A stretch of 64,000 bases of DNA, taken from the NCBI GenBank assembly GCA_038320345.1, contig JBBQED010000002.1:270778-334777 (forward strand), in the 5' to 3' direction. Source of the DNA: JBBQED01 sp038320345. GTDB lineage: Bacteria > Bacteroidota > Bacteroidia > AKYH767-A > OLB10. A program made the translations under genes and the position numbers. The notes under the pieces were generated by a model. That model did no database searches. It was not told where the DNA came from and was given only the letters and a program-made list of their open reading frames with translations. This document shows, piece after piece, positions 44,129 through 53,900 of this stretch (position 1 is the first letter of the stretch; each line of letters starts with the position of its first letter).

Positions 44129-45544
44129 CTACAACATCGATACGGGTGTACTATATTCACTCAATTCAAATTGAGCAGTTTCTTTCAATGATGCAAAACC
44201 ACCTTCTACATTGATTAAATTTTGATAACCTCTAGCTTTCAAGATCGAAATGAAAATCACTGAGCGATATCCACCTGCACAATAAACATATGTTTTTTCT
44301 TCCTTATTAATTTTTAGCATACTTTCATTGACACAATCCAACGGACCATTAACTGTTCCAAGGATATGCTCGGTATCAAACTCACTTTTCTTTCTTACAT
44401 CAAGCATCAAAATGTTGGGAGTCTTTTCATAGAGTGAAACAAAATAAAGCGGACTAATAGATTCAATTTTATCAATCTCAAATCCTCTGTTCCTCCAACT
44501 TTCGAATCCACCATCTAAAAAACCAACAGCAAAATCATAACCTACCCGTGCAAGTCTTGTAATTACCTCCTGCTCTCTTCCTGGATCAGCAACAATAAGT
44601 ATTTCCTGTTTGATATCAGGAATCAATGTTCCTACCCAAGGTGCGAAATTTCCATCGATCCCAATATTAATGGAGCTCGGAATAAATCCTTCTACAAAAA
44701 TTTTAGGATCACGGGTATCTAATACCAACACCTCCCTTTCTTGCATCGTAAATTGAAAATTATCGGCATTGAGTGAATGTAATCCTCGTTGAATGACATC
44801 TTTGAAACTATCGTAACCCGCTTTGTTCATCATCGCATTGTTAGGAAAATATGCAGGCGGTGGCATAAGTCCATTTAATACTTCTGTAACAAATTCTTCA
44901 CGAGTCATATCGGCTCTCAAAGCGTAATTATTTTCTTTCTGATGACCTAAAATATCTCTTTTCTCATTCGACATATTTTTGCCACAGGCGGAACCCGCAC
45001 CATGTCCTGGGTAAATCACCAAGTCATCAGGAAGGATCATAATTTTATTTCTTAGTGAATCATACAAATAGCCAGCAAGTACTTCTTGAGTGACTGCTCC
45101 TTTTTGTGCAAGATCCGGGCGACCAACATCTCCAATGAATAAAGTATCACCCGTAAAAATAGCAGACTCTTTTCCGTTTTCATCGATCAATAAAAAACAA
45201 CTTGACTCCATCGTATGGCCAGGAGTATGCAGTACTTTTATTTTTACATCACCTAAAATAAACACTTCATTATCTGCCGCAACTTTAGCAGCAAATCCTG
45301 GTACTGCTGTTGGACCATAAACAATTACAGCTCCCGTTTCATGAGCAAGATCTAAATGCCCCGACACAAAATCGGCATGAAAATGCGTTTCGAAGACATA
45401 CTTAATTTTAGCATTCGATTTTGCTGCACGCTCAAGATAAGGTGCTGTTTCTCTCAAAGGATCGATGATCGCTACTTCTCCTTTTGATTCAATATAGTAA
45501 GCTCCTTGAGCTAGACATCCGGTATAAATTTGTTCGATTTGCAT
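44129..45544 (-). CDS. CstB-like persulfide dioxygenase-rhodanese fusion (copy 1)
   Basis: 471 residues. The N-terminal metallo-beta-lactamase fold (~1-230) has the persulfide dioxygenase iron motif 'ETHFHADFVSGH' (around residue 55) and 'GHTMES', and 'GDVGRPDL'. Next comes a rhodanese fold whose active-site loop has no Cys ('ADPGREQE', around residue 330). A final rhodanese domain has an active-loop Cys in 'YCAGGYRS' (around residue 425). This three-part order, with an inactive middle rhodanese, matches Staphylococcus aureus CstB, which oxidises persulfide and transfers sulfur to make thiosulfate. A TAGCTTTG -7 box lies at 45583-45590 on the minus strand. A near full-length paralogue is directly upstream. 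Confidence 0.88.
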   Translation of the reverse strand: MQIEQIYTGCLAQGAYYIESKGEVAIIDPLRETAPYLERAAKSNAKIKYVFETHFHADFVSGHLDLAHETGAVIVYGPTAVPGFAAKVAADNEVFILGDVKIKVLHTPGHTMESSCFLLIDENGKESAIFTGDTLFIGDVGRPDLAQKGAVTQEVLAGYLYDSLRNKIMILPDDLVIYPGHGAGSACGKNMSNEKRDILGHQKENNYALRADMTREEFVTEVLNGLMPPPAYFPNNAMMNKAGYDSFKDVIQRGLHSLNADNFQFTMQEREVLVLDTRDPKIFVEGFIPSSINIGIDGNFAPWVGTLIPDIKQEILIVADPGREQEVITRLARVGYDFAVGFLDGGFESWRNRGFEIDKIESISPLYFVSLYEKTPNILMLDVRKKSEFDTEHILGTVNGPLDCVNESMLKINKEEKTYVYCAGGYRSVIFISILKARGYQNLINVEGGFASLKETAQFELSEYSTPVSML

Positions 45545-45582
45545 AGGATTAATTTAGAAGAGTTACGGATAAATTTCTTCTG

Positions 45583-45590
45583 CAAAGCTA
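45583..45590 (-). promoter_or_regulatory. -7 box for the downstream CstB-like gene
   Basis: TAGCTTTG read on the minus strand, 38 bases before the ATG at 45544. With the terminator at 45671 it suggests the two paralogues are transcribed separately. Confidence 0.45.
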
Positions 45591-45670
45591 CACTTGAGAG
45601 TCCCATTCCGCAGGTGACTTTTGTTACTTAAGCATGATGATTAAAGTCATGAAAACAGATTATACCTAAC

Positions 45671-45704
45671 CAAAAAAAGATCCCTGCCTGAACAGAGATC
45701 TTTC
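45671..45704 (-). terminator. Rho-independent terminator between the two CstB-like genes
   Basis: AAAGATCCCTG (45677-45687) pairs with CAGAGATCTTT (45693-45703) with one mismatch; the minus strand then runs into T residues. It ends the upstream paralogue's transcript. Confidence 0.75.
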
Positions 45705-45721
45705 TATAGGGTAAAAAAATA

Positions 45722-47137
45722 TCAGCTAGCTTTTTGTTCTGCTGCTTTACTTAATGTGAATTTTCCGGAATCTTGAATCGCTTTAAAACCACCTTTGACA
45801 TCTATCAAATTCGAATAACCTCTAGCTCTCAATATTGATATATAAATCATAGAACGGTATCCACCTTGACAATGAATATAAACGGGCTCTTCTTTTGAAA
45901 TTGCTGACATATTGGAATTAATAAAATCAAGAGGAGAAGAAATTGCAGCATCAACATGCTCCGTTTCAAATTCACTAGGTTTACGGACATCCACTACCGT
46001 TAGTGCATTATTATCAGATAGTCGATCGGCAAACTCATCTACAGAGATGGATTCAATCTGATCTGTTTCCTTTCCTGCATCCTGCCAGTTTTTAAATCCT
46101 CCTTTGAGGTAACCCACAGAGTGATCATATCCCACTCGAGCTAAACGTGTTACTACTTCTTCTTCACGACCTTCAGGCGCAATTATTAAAATCTCTTGTC
46201 GAATATCAGGAATCAAAGAACCCACCCAAGGTGCAAACTGTCCATCAATTCCAATATTAATAGCATTCGGAATAAATCCTTTTGCAAAAGTTTGAGGATC
46301 TCGAGTATCTAATAAAATAGCGTTCGTAGAATTGGCAACAAGTTCAAATGCATCTGCATTCAGCTCTTGAGTACCGCGGCGAATGACCTCTGTTATACTA
46401 GCATAACCTTGTTTATTCATCATCACATTCAAAGGAAAATAAGCAGGAGGTGGAAGTAATCCATCCGTCACTTCTTTTACAAATTCCGCTTTACTCATAT
46501 CCGCACGAAGTGCATAATTACTTTGCTTTTGACGACCCAATGTATCCACGGTTTCTTTACTCATATTTTTTCCACAAGCAGAACCAGCACCATGCGCAGG
46601 ATAAACCATAATGTCATCCGGCAAAATCATAATTTTAGTTCGCAGCGAATCATACAACATTCCAGCAAGATCATCTTGTGTGATATCACTTTTCTGAGCG
46701 AGATCAGGACGGCCAACATCTCCGATAAACAAAGTATCTCCAGTAAATATGGCAATCTCTTTTCCATTTTCATCGATCAACAAATAACAAGTCGATTCCA
46801 TAGTATGCCCAGGAGTATGCAATGCACGGATGGTTAGATCTCCAATTTTAAATTCTTCCTCGTCCTTTGCAATATGAGCACTAAAAGTTGTTTGTGCATT
46901 GGGTCCGTACACAATAGTTGCACCTGATGCATTGGCAAGATCAATATGTCCTGAAACAAAATCTGCATGAAAATGCGTTTCAAAAACGAATTTAATTTTT
47001 GCATGATCTTTTTTTGCACGATCCAAATAAGGAAGCACTTCACGTAAAGGATCAATCACTGCCGCCTCTCCGTTGGATTCAATGTAATAAGCTCCTTGCG
47101 CCAGACAGCCAGTATATATTTGTTCGAGTTTCATCAA
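45722..47137 (-). CDS. CstB-like persulfide dioxygenase-rhodanese fusion (copy 2)
   Basis: 471 residues, the same length and architecture as the copy at 44129-45544 and clearly homologous throughout ('EQIYTGCLAQGAYYIES', 'HFHADFVSGHIDLA', 'GDVGRPDLAQK'). The middle rhodanese again lacks Cys ('APEGREEE'). The last one keeps it in 'HCQGGYRS'. The side chains around the iron motif are conserved in both, so both should be active dioxygenases. The start could be Met1 or Met2. A terminator separates it from its twin, so the two are a tandem duplication with separate control. Role: detoxification of sulfane sulfur and persulfides in the cytoplasm. Confidence 0.88.
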   Translation of the reverse strand: MMKLEQIYTGCLAQGAYYIESNGEAAVIDPLREVLPYLDRAKKDHAKIKFVFETHFHADFVSGHIDLANASGATIVYGPNAQTTFSAHIAKDEEEFKIGDLTIRALHTPGHTMESTCYLLIDENGKEIAIFTGDTLFIGDVGRPDLAQKSDITQDDLAGMLYDSLRTKIMILPDDIMVYPAHGAGSACGKNMSKETVDTLGRQKQSNYALRADMSKAEFVKEVTDGLLPPPAYFPLNVMMNKQGYASITEVIRRGTQELNADAFELVANSTNAILLDTRDPQTFAKGFIPNAINIGIDGQFAPWVGSLIPDIRQEILIIAPEGREEEVVTRLARVGYDHSVGYLKGGFKNWQDAGKETDQIESISVDEFADRLSDNNALTVVDVRKPSEFETEHVDAAISSPLDFINSNMSAISKEEPVYIHCQGGYRSMIYISILRARGYSNLIDVKGGFKAIQDSGKFTLSKAAEQKAS

Positions 47138-47631
47138 TTTGTGTTATATTAAATAAAAATATTTTTTTGTAAGATCAGCAATGCAAATTAATATTTCTGC
47201 AGTTGCTATTTAAAAGACGGCTGAGGTAAATTAAAATTTTAGGCAACCCTTAGCACTTTTTTTCCTTACAATTCCAAAACAAAATTAATAAATCCCACCG
47301 GATTAGTAGAATAAATAGATCAATTCATCCGTTCACGAGTTTACTCAAAAGGAGGGCGCCTGCCCCACTCGCTTCGCGGCGGGGCACCGGGCTATCCACT
47401 CTTACTCCTCAGCCAGCGAAGCTGTCTTGTGGGGTAACCGTTACTATCCCTGGCGCAAAATCCGATTCCCAATAAGGGATTATGCTTCCCCACATCCCCA
47501 ATTCCTTATACTTGAAACCCCATTTTTATCGTTTGGAGTTTTACACAGTTCCCTGTTGATTAAGGTAAGAAAAGAGTAGTCACCTGCACAGGGGCAAAAG
47601 GTACATTAGCTTCTTAAAGTAATCTGAACAC
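47138..47631. other. 494-bp intergenic region before ftsK with a GC-rich structured element
   Basis: No gene is seen. The centre (47351-47462) is far more GC-rich than anything nearby and can fold into two hairpins (listed separately). The flanks are AT-rich and must hold the promoters of the divergent CstB-like and ftsK genes, but I see no perfect TAnnTTTG box. Confidence 0.5.
47351..47462. repeat. GC-rich, double-hairpin intergenic element (REP-like candidate)
   Basis: The first hairpin uses GCCCC (47362-47366) and GGGGC (47380-47384) with an inner CGC/GCG pair. The second centres on CAGC-GAA-GCTG (47414-47424) with outer pairing of CTCCTCA to the GTGGGGT side. The pieces GGGCTATCC and ACTATCCCT recur on the two sides. 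Such compact GC-rich palindromes in an AT-rich genome are typical of dispersed repeats, but only this one copy is in the window. Confidence 0.45.
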
Positions 47632-50220
47632 ATGGCTGGGAAAGGAAATCGATATAAAGAGTCGCAGGAGACTGTTACTGAAACAGATGCAGAGGTTAAA
47701 GCTGTAAAAGAGCCGAAATCGGAAAAGAAAATCAAGCAGAAAAAGGAAAAAACAGAGAAGGAAAAACCTGGAGTTCCCGCTTTTATGCAAACGTTACAAG
47801 ACGAACGTACCCATAAAATCTTCGGACTCTTCCTCATTCTGATCTCCGTTTTCTTTTTAATTGCATTTACCTCCTTCTTTTTTACGTGGAAAAACGACCA
47901 AAGCCTGGTGACAGGTTCATGGTTCGATCTGATGCGTTTTTCAGATAAAAGTGTCGATAATTGGCTGGGTAAAATTGGTGCAATTGTATCACATCAATTT
48001 ATGCATACTTGGTTTGGAGTTTCTTCTTTTGTTTTTGTGTTGATTTCATTCCTAACAGGTTTCCGAATTTTATTTCAAGTGGATCTATTGCCTGTTAAAA
48101 AAACACTAAAATATTCGCTGTTCACTTTAGTATACCTCCCTCCTACCCTATCCTTTATTTTCAGCAATCATCCTGATCTACTTTTTATGGGAGGTGGAAT
48201 CGGATTTGAAATGAATCGTTGGCTCACTTTATCTGTGGGTTCTGCAGGAACAGGATTTTTATTGGCGTTCACAGGTTTATCCTTTGCCGTTGCAGTATTC
48301 AATTTTGCATTCCGCTTACCAAAAAAATCGTTGAAAAATAACGTCAGCCCTGTTACAAGTGATGACGAAGATTTTGATCTTCCCGGAAATCATTTACGTG
48401 ATGATGATGAGGAAGAAGAAATGGAAGCAGAAATAGAAATGCCCATTGAAGTTCCCGATAATTATACGCATCGCGATGAAATCGAAATGGAAATTCCGGA
48501 AGTACTTGCTAGAGCACCCTCTCCTGAAATAGACTTGCCGGAATCTGAACTTGAATTAGAATTAGAACCCGAAGTAGCTGCTCCACTTTCACTCGAAGTT
48601 TTACAAATTGTAGATCAGCCTGAACTCGATGGAAAGATGCCAATCGTGTCTGAACAGGAAGTAAGTCTAGTAGAACAACTCGGTGAATATGATCCCAAAT
48701 TGGACCTAAGTAGTTACCAGTATCCCACTCTTGATTTACTCGAAAATTACACTAGTGGTCGCTCTCAATTGAGTCGTGATGAACTCATGGCAGAGTTGGA
48801 AGCCAACAAGAAAAAAATTATTGAAACACTCGGTCACTATGATATCGAAATCGATAAAATCAAAGCCACCGTTGGTCCTACAGTAACGCTTTTTGAAATT
48901 GTACCTAAAGCAGGAATTCGAATTTCGAAAATTAAAAATCTTGAAGATGACATTGCATTAAGTCTTGCCGCATTAGGTATTCGTATCATCGCTCCTATTC
49001 CTGGAAAGGGAACTATCGGTATCGAAGTACCGAACCAAAATCCAGATATCGTAAGTATGCGTTCTGTGATGGCTTCCGAAAAATTTCAGAACTCAGATAT
49101 GGATCTTCCCATCGGTTTAGGGAAAACAATTTCCAATGAAATCTTTGTTGCAGATCTAGCTAAAATGCCTCACTTATTAATGGCGGGTGCAACGGGTCAG
49201 GGTAAGTCAGTTGGATTAAATGCAATTCTAGTTTCTCTACTTTATAAAAAACATCCCGCACAGGTGAAATTTATTTTGGTGGATCCTAAAAAAGTAGAAT
49301 TGACCTTATTTAAAACGATCGAACGTCATTTTCTAGCGAAATTACCCGGTGATGAGGATGCCATTATTACGGATACCAAAAAAGTAGTAGCTACGCTCAA
49401 TTCACTATGCATTGAGATGGATAACCGTTATGAATTGCTGAAAGATGCTCAAGTTCGTAATTTGAAAGAATACAATACCAAATTCGTAAACCGTAAACTG
49501 AATCCGAATAACGGTCACCGTTTTCTACCTTATATCGTACTTGTAGTAGATGAGTTCGCAGATCTGATCATGACAGCCGGTAAGGAAATCGAAACTCCGA
49601 TTGCACGACTGGCTCAATTGGCTAGAGCGATTGGTATTCACCTTATTATCGCTACTCAGCGTCCTTCGGTAAATATCATCACCGGAACTATCAAAGCTAA
49701 CTTCCCAGCTCGATTAGCGTTCCGAGTTACATCTAAAATCGATTCCCGTACTATCCTTGATACGGGTGGGGCAGATCAATTGATTGGTCGCGGTGATATG
49801 TTACTGAATACCGGTGCAGATCTAATCAGGATTCAATGTGCTTTTGTAGATACTCCTGAAGTTGAGGCGATAACTGATTTCATTGGTAACCAAAGAGGAT
49901 ATTCTAGCCCTTATATGTTACCTGAATATATTGCCGAAGGTGAGACCTCAGGCTCTGGAAATGAAATGGGTACGGAAGATCTGGATCCATTATTTGACGA
50001 AGCGGCACATATGGTGGTTCAGTTTCAGCAAGGCTCTGCTTCCCTGCTCCAAAGACGCCTCAAATTGGGGTATAATAGAGCTGGAAGACTAGTAGATCAA
50101 CTTGAAGCAGCTGGAATTATCGGTCCTTTTGAAGGAAGTAAGGCTCGTGAGGTGCGTTGCAAGGATCTTGCAAGTTTGGAACAGTTATTGAAATCCATGC
50201 GGACTCCACATGGTGTGTAA
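47632..50220 (+). CDS. ftsK: DNA translocase FtsK
   Basis: 862 residues. The Lys/Glu-rich N-terminus is followed by about four membrane helices (~65-240), an acidic linker (~245-375), the alpha and RecA-like beta motor domains (~380-760), and a C-terminal winged-helix gamma domain (~795-862, 'SASLLQRRLKLGYNRAGRLVDQLE'). Walker A is GATGQGKS (about residue 520) and Walker B is 'VLVVDEFADL' (about 635). 'ATQRPSVNIITGTIKANFP' is characteristic of FtsK/SpoIIIE. It anchors at the division septum, pumps chromosome termini and activates dimer resolution. lolA follows with its own -7 box. Confidence 0.95.
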   Translation: MAGKGNRYKESQETVTETDAEVKAVKEPKSEKKIKQKKEKTEKEKPGVPAFMQTLQDERTHKIFGLFLILISVFFLIAFTSFFFTWKNDQSLVTGSWFDLMRFSDKSVDNWLGKIGAIVSHQFMHTWFGVSSFVFVLISFLTGFRILFQVDLLPVKKTLKYSLFTLVYLPPTLSFIFSNHPDLLFMGGGIGFEMNRWLTLSVGSAGTGFLLAFTGLSFAVAVFNFAFRLPKKSLKNNVSPVTSDDEDFDLPGNHLRDDDEEEEMEAEIEMPIEVPDNYTHRDEIEMEIPEVLARAPSPEIDLPESELELELEPEVAAPLSLEVLQIVDQPELDGKMPIVSEQEVSLVEQLGEYDPKLDLSSYQYPTLDLLENYTSGRSQLSRDELMAELEANKKKIIETLGHYDIEIDKIKATVGPTVTLFEIVPKAGIRISKIKNLEDDIALSLAALGIRIIAPIPGKGTIGIEVPNQNPDIVSMRSVMASEKFQNSDMDLPIGLGKTISNEIFVADLAKMPHLLMAGATGQGKSVGLNAILVSLLYKKHPAQVKFILVDPKKVELTLFKTIERHFLAKLPGDEDAIITDTKKVVATLNSLCIEMDNRYELLKDAQVRNLKEYNTKFVNRKLNPNNGHRFLPYIVLVVDEFADLIMTAGKEIETPIARLAQLARAIGIHLIIATQRPSVNIITGTIKANFPARLAFRVTSKIDSRTILDTGGADQLIGRGDMLLNTGADLIRIQCAFVDTPEVEAITDFIGNQRGYSSPYMLPEYIAEGETSGSGNEMGTEDLDPLFDEAAHMVVQFQQGSASLLQRRLKLGYNRAGRLVDQLEAAGIIGPFEGSKAREVRCKDLASLEQLLKSMRTPHGV

Positions 50221-50234
50221 TATTTCCAGACAAT

Positions 50235-50242
50235 TATCTTTG
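50235..50242 (+). promoter_or_regulatory. TAnnTTTG -7 box before lolA
   Basis: TATCTTTG, 18 bases before the ATG at 50261 and just beyond the ftsK stop. Confidence 0.5.
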
Positions 50243-50260
50243 TAATCATAAATAAAAACA

Positions 50261-50905
50261 ATGACCAAAATTTTAATCGCAGCATTCATGCTGCTGACCT
50301 TCACTAGTAAGACACAAGCACAGGTTGATCCGAAAGCACAAGAAATACTGAAAGGAGTGAGTGCAAAATATAAATCCTATAAAAGCCTGACTGCTGCTTT
50401 TAAAGTAAACATCCTCGATCAGAAAACAAAAAAGAGTGAAGCTCAATCCGGATCCATCACATTAAGAGGTGGTCAATTTAATCTCGTAATGGCGGATCAA
50501 ACGGTAATGAGTGATGGTAAAACTACTTGGACGTATCTGAAAGAATCCAATGAAGTACAAATCAGCGAAACGAAAATAACTCCAGATGCAATTACTCCTA
50601 CTACCATATTCACGATGTATGAAAAAGGATTTAAGTCGAAATTTTTAGGAGAGAAAACGATCACTGGTAAAGCCGTTCAACAAATTGAATTAATTCCTGA
50701 TGATAACAAAAAGAATTATTTTAAAATCGTGTTGAATATTGATAAAGCCGGAAAATATGTTAGTGAAGCTAAAATTTACGATAAAAGCGGAAACATCATG
50801 ACCTATTCAATTGTGAAATTTGTTCCCAATGCCGTAGTTAGTGATGAACTGTTTTCCTTCAACAATGTAAAGTATCCAGGAGTTGAAGTAGTAGATTTAA
50901 GATAA
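50261..50905 (+). CDS. lolA: Outer-membrane lipoprotein carrier LolA-like protein
   Basis: The 214-residue protein has a signal peptide (ending TSKTQAQ). The mature part is the LolA half-barrel: 'AQEILKGVSAKYKSYKSLTAAFKV', 'SGSITLRGGQFNLVM', 'MSDGKTTWTYLKESNEVQIS', and a C-terminal 'SDELFSFN'. LolA-type proteins shuttle lipoproteins from the inner to the outer membrane. In Bacteroidota the gene commonly follows ftsK, as here with a 40-base gap. A strong bidirectional terminator follows. Confidence 0.85.
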   Translation: MTKILIAAFMLLTFTSKTQAQVDPKAQEILKGVSAKYKSYKSLTAAFKVNILDQKTKKSEAQSGSITLRGGQFNLVMADQTVMSDGKTTWTYLKESNEVQISETKITPDAITPTTIFTMYEKGFKSKFLGEKTITGKAVQQIELIPDDNKKNYFKIVLNIDKAGKYVSEAKIYDKSGNIMTYSIVKFVPNAVVSDELFSFNNVKYPGVEVVDLR

Positions 50906-50931
50906 CGGTATCTCTAAAAAAAATACGAATA

Positions 50932-50964
50932 ATAAAGCCCCGACGAAATCGCCGGGGCTTTATT
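50932..50964. terminator. Strong bidirectional terminator
   Basis: AAAGCCCCG (50934-50942) pairs with CGGGGCTTT (50953-50961), flanked by A- and T-rich tracts. It serves lolA and the convergent giant adhesin gene. Confidence 0.9.
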
Positions 50965-50984
50965 TATTTTAAGAGAGATTCAAA

Positions 50985-53900
50985 TTATCTAACCAGATTC
51001 ACATGTCCGATTTTTTGATGAAGCTTACCCCATACATCGCGCACTTCCACCAAGTAAACATAAACTCCTTCTTGAGCTTTTAGTGAACTACCCTCTACAC
51101 TTCCATCCCATGGGCGGTTATCTCTTCCTTCACTGAAGAAAATCTGATCTCCCCAACGGTTATAAATATGTAGTTTCACATCTGCGATACTAATTCCTTT
51201 CACATTGAACTCTTCATTTTCTCCATCTTGATTTGGAGTAAAGGCATTCGGAATCCAGAAGGTAAACTCAGGTTCTACTCTTACGGTATGCATGGCTGAA
51301 TCTACACATCCATAAGAATTCGTAATCCATAAAATCACAACATAGTTACCCGTATCACGATAGGTATGTGCAGGAGAAACTACTGTTGATCCAGTACCAT
51401 CACCGAAAGTCCAAGCATTGGTTAAATTACCACTAGAAAGATTGATGAAATTAAAATTCGGATTCAGGATCGATTGAGTGTACGGATCCGGTTCAAATTC
51501 CGCTAACGGTCCGGGGAACACCGTGATGATATTATCTCTAGTGAAAGTGGCACTACATCCCATATCAGAAGTAACAGTTAAGGAAACAGAATAATTTCCA
51601 CTCTGCGTATAAATATGCAAGGGGTTCTGATCTTTCGATGTTTCACCATCACCAAAATCCCAATACCATGCTACTACATTTCCCATGCTGATATAAGACG
51701 AATCCGTGAACTGAACTGGAATAGGTCCGCAACCTGCTGCATTCACCTGTAGGAAATTCGCTACGGGCAATGGATTCACAATAACTTGTTGGGTAATGGT
51801 ATCAGAACATCCGTTATTACTAAATACGATCAAGGTTACATTATACGTTCCAGGAGAAGTATACACATATACAGGATTCTGAGAAGCTGAAGTACCATTT
51901 GCACTATCTCCAAACGCCCATTGATAACCTGTAATTGATCCAGTGAGTATTGTACTTGTGCTTTGGAATTGCATGCCATCATCAGCACACGCTGAACCTG
52001 CATCAAACCCAGCAACAGGCAAAGGATCTACAATAATGTTGATCGTAGTACTTGCTCGACAACCACTGGCATTAGTAGTACTAAGCGTGACTGTATGCGT
52101 ACCCGATGTAGGAAAGACAAAAGATGGATTTGAAATTGTAGAAATATTTCCACTACCGAAATCCCATTCCCATGCAGTTATCGAATTATTAGATCCTGTA
52201 CTACTATCGATGAAAGCAATATTATCATTCACACATCCTGTTCCTGCCATAATCTGAGGTGTAGGAGGATTGAAAATCTGTATCGAATCTACCGCAGCTG
52301 ATTTACATCCATGAATCGAGGTTACTTCAAGGAAAATATTAAATACTCCAGAACTATCATAAATATGTGTCGGATTCTGAGCAGCAGTACGAGTAGAATC
52401 TCCGAGATCCCAATTCCATCCAATCAATGTTCCCGTAGGAACATACGATCCGTCGGCAAATTCACTCAATGAATTCAAACAAACATTTCCAACAGTCATC
52501 ACCGCAACTGGAAGATCAAAAATTTCAACCTGACTAGTATAGGTATCCGAACATCCAAAAGGAGTAGTAACAGTTAAGGATACATTGTAAACTCCCGCAG
52601 CATTAAACATATGTGAAGGATTAGCAATAGTATCAGTAGTATTATCACCAAAACTCCAATTGTAAACGAAATCAGTTCCGCCTCCAGCTACTACCGATTG
52701 ATCAAAGAAATCCGTAATGGAATTCAAACATACACTATTACCTGTATAATTTGCCACAGGAACTGGATACACATTTACGCTTTGTTTCAAGGTATCTGTA
52801 CAACCATTTACAGATCGAACTACGAGTTGAACATCATAAGTTCCAGAAGTAGTGAAAGTATGTGAAGGATTTTGATTCATCGATGTACTACCATCTCCAA
52901 AATCCCACTCCCAACTATTTATACTTCCAAAACTGATGGTAGAAGAATCAATAAAAGAGGTTACACTACCCAAACAAACATTGGTGGTTCCGAAAGCTGC
53001 CTTCGGCAAAACATAGATCACCGTTGATTGAGAATCTGCTGCAACACAGCCGGCATCGGAAGTAGCAATTAAAGTTATTGTATAAGTACCTGGTCCATTG
53101 AAAAGATGATTTGGACTTTGCTGATTACTGCTCGTGCTATCACCGAAGTTCCAATAATAACCTGTAATCGTTCCATTATTTACAGTAGACTGATCCGTAA
53201 ATACAGCATAGTAGCCATCACAAACTGCGGATGTAGTAAAGTTGGCATTCGGCAATGAATTTACTTCCACTTGTTTTGTTATAACATTTTCGCATCCTAA
53301 ATCAGAACCTACGGTAAGCGTTACGGTATATGTTCCAGCTTGTACATACTTATGCATCGGGTCAACATCTGTTGATGTATTTCCATCACCGAAATCCCAA
53401 TTAATATCACTAATACTTCCATTATTAATAAATGAAGTATTGATAAACTGTGTTGAATCACCCTCACATACAGGATCAGCATTGAAATCAGCTACTGGTG
53501 TTGGATTCACAGTGACTGAATACTGAATAGAATCGGCACAACCAGAAGTAGAATACGCTACGAGTGTGACGATATAGGTACCTTCTAAAGCATAAGTATG
53601 TTGTGGACTTTGCAAGTTTGAAGTATTGCCATCCCCAAAATCCCATGACCAACTATTAATATTTCCACTTGGAATGGTAGAAGCGTCGTTAAATTGAGTA
53701 GCCTCAGATGCACAAACCGTGTTCGCAGTGAAATCAGCATTCGGTATAGGATCAACATTTACAGGTAGTGTTACCGAATCACGACAACCCGCACCAGAAG
53801 TTGCAACGAGTGTTACGGTGTAAGCACCCGAAGTGGAATATACTTGTGTTGGATTTTGAAGATTGGAAGAATAGCCGTTGTTGAAATTCCATGCCCAGTT

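Noticed and set aside
44129..47137. Beta-lactamases or glyoxalase II
   Set aside because: The metallo-beta-lactamase fold is followed by two rhodanese domains, and the motif HFHADF is that of persulfide dioxygenases. CstB-like is the better reading.
47351..47462. A tRNA or rRNA fragment
   Set aside because: GC-rich and hairpin-forming, but no cloverleaf with a T-arm GTTCGA motif and no recognisable rRNA segment. Treated as a repeat candidate.
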